This document shows, one piece after another, positions 6,804 through 9,014 of a DNA stretch of 9,014 nt. The DNA comes from Methanomassiliicoccus sp. (GTDB lineage Archaea; Thermoplasmatota; Thermoplasmata; Methanomassiliicoccales; JACIVX01): the NCBI GenBank assembly GCA_020725985.1, contig DYTM01000002.1, positions 18,654 through 27,667 of the forward strand, given 5' to 3'. The notes beneath the pieces are model-generated. The model searched no databases. It was not told where the DNA came from and saw nothing but the letters and a program-made list of their open reading frames with translations. A program made the position numbers and the translations under genes. The stretch's first letter is position 1. Each line of letters begins with the position of its first letter.

Positions 6804-6824
6804 CTCGCCCTATTGGGAGGCGAG
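6804..6824. repeat. Inverted repeat at the predicted P1 start
   Basis: CTCGCC (6804-6809) and GGCGAG (6819-6824) can form a 6-bp stem with a 9-nt loop; an inner CCC/GGG pairing is an alternative. It falls where a P1 transcript would begin, so it could be a 5'-end hairpin or a protein site. Confidence 0.35.
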
Positions 6825-6826
6825 AA

Positions 6827-6847
6827 GTTGTTTCCTGGGGGAACAAC
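6827..6847. repeat. Imperfect inverted repeat abutting the rRNA TATA box
   Basis: The left arm GTTGTTTCC (6827-6835) and right arm GGGAACAAC (6839-6847) match at 8 of 9 positions around a TGG spacer. The right arm ends 2 bp before the TATA element, covering the place where TFB contacts the BRE. A regulator or growth-control factor could bind here; no factor is known from this sequence. Confidence 0.4.
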
Positions 6848-6849
6848 GT

Positions 6850-6857
6850 ATTTATAT
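6850..6857 (+). promoter_or_regulatory. Main rRNA promoter TATA box (P2)
   Basis: ATTTATAT, in the context GTATTTATATCC, is the best TATA match in the window. The predicted start is near 6880, which leaves a leader of about 170 nt before the mature 23S. Such a leader is usual for archaeal pre-rRNA, which is trimmed from a processing stem. Confidence 0.65.
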
Positions 6858-6970
6858 CCCTTCGATTATGGAGGGAAGCCACCGCGGGCCAAAAGGAATG
6901 ATTGGCTCGCGATAGTGTTTGCTATCAGTGGCGTGCACCCGCGAAGCGACGCTTCCCGGGGAAGTGGTAG

Positions 6971-7005
6971 AGAGCGCCGGGAACTTGGAAGGATTCCCGG
7001 GCTCT
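6971..7005 (+). other. Strong hairpin in the pre-23S leader
   Basis: AGAGC (6971-6975) and CCGGGAA (6977-6983) pair with TTCCCGG (6994-7000) and GCTCT (7001-7005), giving 12 bp with one bulged G (6976) and a 10-nt loop CTTGGAAGGA. It lies about 50 nt upstream of the mature 5' end. It may be part of, or sit beside, the 5' half of the pre-23S processing stem, whose 3' half would be beyond the window. Confidence 0.5.
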
Positions 7006-7052
7006 GTGATTCCAATCATACGCAGCCCGGACGTGTGTTAAGCCGATAAGTC

Positions 7053-9014
7053 AGCGGCCTGCTACGCCGTTTGGGGAATGGCTCGGCTCGAGCGCCGAAG
7101 AAGGTCGTGTCAAGCTGCGATAAGCGCCGGGTAGGTGCAAGAAGCCTATGATCCGGTGATTGCCGAATGGGACTTCCTATTCTTCGGAATGGTCCGTCAG
7201 GATCGGGAACGCGGGGGATCGAAACATCCTAGTACCCGCAGGAAAAGAAATCAACCGAGATGCCGTCAGTAAAGGCGATCGAACGCGGCACAGAGCAAAC
7301 CGAATCCCTTTCAGAAATGGAAGGGACGTGTGGGGTTGTTGGACTCGGTTACTTCTTCCTCGACTAACCTGAAGTCAGCTGGAACGCTGCTCCATAGGGG
7401 GTGATAGTCCCGTAAGGATCCGTCGAGAAGAAGATTGCCGATGTTCCAGAGTAGCGTGCGTTGGATTTCGCGCGTGAAGCTGGGAATTACTCATTTCCAA
7501 CTCTAAATACGTCTCGAGACCGATAGCGCAGTAGTAGCGTGAGTGAAAGCTGAAAAGCACCCTTAGCGGGAGGTGAAAAGAGCCTGAAACCAGACGGCTA
7601 TAGTCAGATACGGCGTGAAAGGGAAGAAGCCCTTCGGGGCAGACCAGCGTCGTATCGTCCGTTTCGAATAACGGGCCAGGGAGTTCTGATCAATGGCGAG
7701 ACTAAGCGCGTAAGCGCGGAGTCGAAGGGAAACCAACTTGCCCGCAACTTCTCACGAAGCGAGGGGCGGGGTGTGCTCGCCTGGAGTCATTGGTGGGATA
7801 CCCGAAGCCAGTTGATCTATGCGTGGGTAGGTTGAAGCCTCTCGAAAGGGAGGTGGAGGACCGAACCGGTATTGATGTGCAAATCATTCGGATGACCTGC
7901 GTATAGGGGTGAAAGGCCAATCTAAACTGGAAATAGCTGGTTCCTCCTGAAACTAGTCGCAGCTAGACCTCAGCCGAGGTAGACCATGGGGTAGAGCACT
8001 GATTGGGCGCTTAGGCGGAGAAATTCGTCGGCATCCTGTCAAACTCCGAACTTGTGGTCGCCGTAGACGCTGGGTGTGAGGGCCTCTGGGGTAAGCCTGG
8101 GGTCCGTAAGGGAATGCAACCCAGCCTGGGGTTAAGGTCCCTAAGTACTGGCTAAGTGTAACAACAAAGGCAGTCCGCAGTCTAAGACAACTGGGAGGTG
8201 GGCTTAGAAGCAGCCATCCTTCAAAGAAAGCGTAACAGCTCACCAGTCGAGATTGCGGGCCCCGAAAATGGACGGGGCTAAGCCAGTCACCGATACCCTA
8301 GAGCACCGAAAGGTGATCTTGTAAGGAGGCGTCGTGCATGGGCAGAAGCTTGGCCGTGAGGTCAAGTGGACCGTGTTCGAACGAGGATCCTGGTAGGAGT
8401 AGCAGCAAAGAGCGGTGAGAATCCGCTCCGCCGTAGGGGCCAGGGTTCCTCGGCAATGTTCGTCAGCCGAGGGTTAGCCGATCCTAAGACATTCCTTAAT
8501 CGAGACTGTCAAAAGGGAAGCAGGTTAATATTCCTGCGCCATCTCATTCTTTGCCTGGCGCTTGACGCATCAGGATATATCGAGCAGGCATGCCTACCTG
8601 TTCAAGCGTTGAAGACCGGGGAGAACCGTAATGGTGAGAACCGGTCGAATGCGCGAGTAGGAGGGCGAAGGCCCTCTTCGATCGATTCCCGGTGCCAATG
8701 AAAATTGCGCCAGTTACAATTGAGATGATCGTACCAAGAACCGACACAGGTGCCCCTAGGTGAAAAGCCTAAGGCGTGTCGGCGTAATCCAGGCGAGGGA
8801 ATTCGGCAAATTAGCCCCGTACCTTAGGTATAAGGGGTGCCAGCCATGAAGGTGGCTGGTCTCAGTGACAAGGGAGCTCCGACTGTTTAATAAAAACACA
8901 GATGGCAGCGAGTCCGAAAGGATGTGTATTGCCGTTGAAGCCTGCCCAGTGACGGTATCTGAATCTCCGGTTCAACGGAGCGAAGGACCGTTAAACGGCG
9001 GGGGTAACTATGAC
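7053..9014 (+). rRNA. 23S ribosomal RNA, archaeal, 3' end cut by the window
   Basis: Large-subunit rRNA. The 5' region around 7080-7125 (GGCTCGGCTCGAGCGCCGAAG, then GCGATAAGC) is the archaeal form of the 23S start. Other landmarks are the GTPase-centre region near 8195-8250 (GGCTTAGAAGCAGCC, then GCGTAACAGCTCACCAG) and the helix 69 region at the window end (GGCGGGGGTAACTATGAC). The last base corresponds to roughly E. coli position 1925. The 1962 nt here are close to the length of that part of E. coli, so no intron is present in this portion. The mature 5' end is placed by comparison with my memory of haloarchaeal 23S and may be off by several nt. Protein genes lie upstream in place of a 16S gene, so this gene is transcribed on its own. 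Open frames within the rRNA are not genes. Confidence 0.97.

Larger units (their letters stand above)
6611..7052 (+). other. Non-coding stretch between the sucCD operon and 23S rRNA
   Basis: About 440 bp without a convincing gene. Short open frames exist (for example 6680-6901) but lack a recognisable product and a Shine-Dalgarno, and they run across the promoter elements. The segment holds a palindrome after the HAD stop, two TATA-like elements, two inverted repeats between them, and a structured leader before the 23S. I find no tRNA cloverleaf and no 16S rRNA here. Confidence 0.7.

Noticed and set aside
6680..6901. 73-codon plus-strand open frame before the 23S gene
   Set aside because: It has no Shine-Dalgarno and no recognisable product, and it spans both TATA-like elements and the inverted repeats.
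6911..6955. Small hairpins in the 23S leader (GATAG/CTATC at 6911-6926 and GAAGC/GCTTC at 6943-6955), considered as a tRNA or riboswitch
   Set aside because: They are short stems with no cloverleaf or known riboswitch core; leader structure is the simpler reading.
7160..8747. Several open frames of 60-111 codons on both strands
   Set aside because: They lie within the 23S rRNA gene, whose conserved sequence explains the region.
1..9014. CRISPR array, insertion sequence, integrase, toxin-antitoxin or defence genes
   Set aside because: I found no regular spaced repeats, no transposase-like frame, and no flanking target-site duplications. The window is housekeeping in character.

Overview
The window is archaeal chromosome, most likely from a member of the Thermoplasmata or a close relative. 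Supporting this are a type II (archaeal/eukaryotic) methionine aminopeptidase, a 23S rRNA of archaeal type, TATA-box promoters placed for leaderless or nearly leaderless transcripts, and a 23S gene with no 16S gene directly upstream (unlinked rRNA genes are a known Thermoplasmata trait). The taxonomic placement is inference from these features. The protein genes look GC-rich (two 60-base rows counted by hand gave 42 and 39 G+C). Two 23S rows gave 29 and 32 of 60, which argues against a hyperthermophile.

Layout: (1) 1-146 is mostly non-coding, with a possible tail of an upstream gene. (2) 147-1556 (+) is a PLP-dependent class I/II aminotransferase. It converges on (3) a tight three-gene minus-strand operon, read in the order MBL-fold hydrolase (3744-3103), TsaC/Sua5-type threonylcarbamoyl-AMP synthase (3102-2461), type II methionine aminopeptidase (2468-1581). 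(4) 3745-3904 is a divergent promoter region with a TATA element for each direction and a palindrome between them. (5) 3905-6610 (+) is a second tight operon: sucC, sucD, then a HAD-fold protein whose catalytic motifs I and II are degenerate. (6) 6611-7052 is about 440 bp without a convincing gene. It holds two TATA-like elements, inverted repeats and a strong leader hairpin. (7) From about 7053 to the window end is the first two thirds of a 23S rRNA gene, cut by the window edge.

The minus operon joins two housekeeping translation-linked functions (tRNA t6A modification and N-terminal Met removal) with a glyoxalase-II-like hydrolase of unknown substrate. The plus operon encodes both subunits of succinyl-CoA synthetase (substrate-level phosphorylation, TCA cycle) and a probable pseudo-phosphatase translated from the adjoining frame. 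In both operons the first gene appears to lack a leader, while most internal genes have Shine-Dalgarno sequences in the preceding gene.

I see no CRISPR array, insertion sequence, toxin-antitoxin pair or defence system. The points most worth a second look are the inactive-looking HAD protein locked to sucCD, the cysteine clusters in the Sua5-family protein, and the inverted repeats at the divergent and rRNA promoters.
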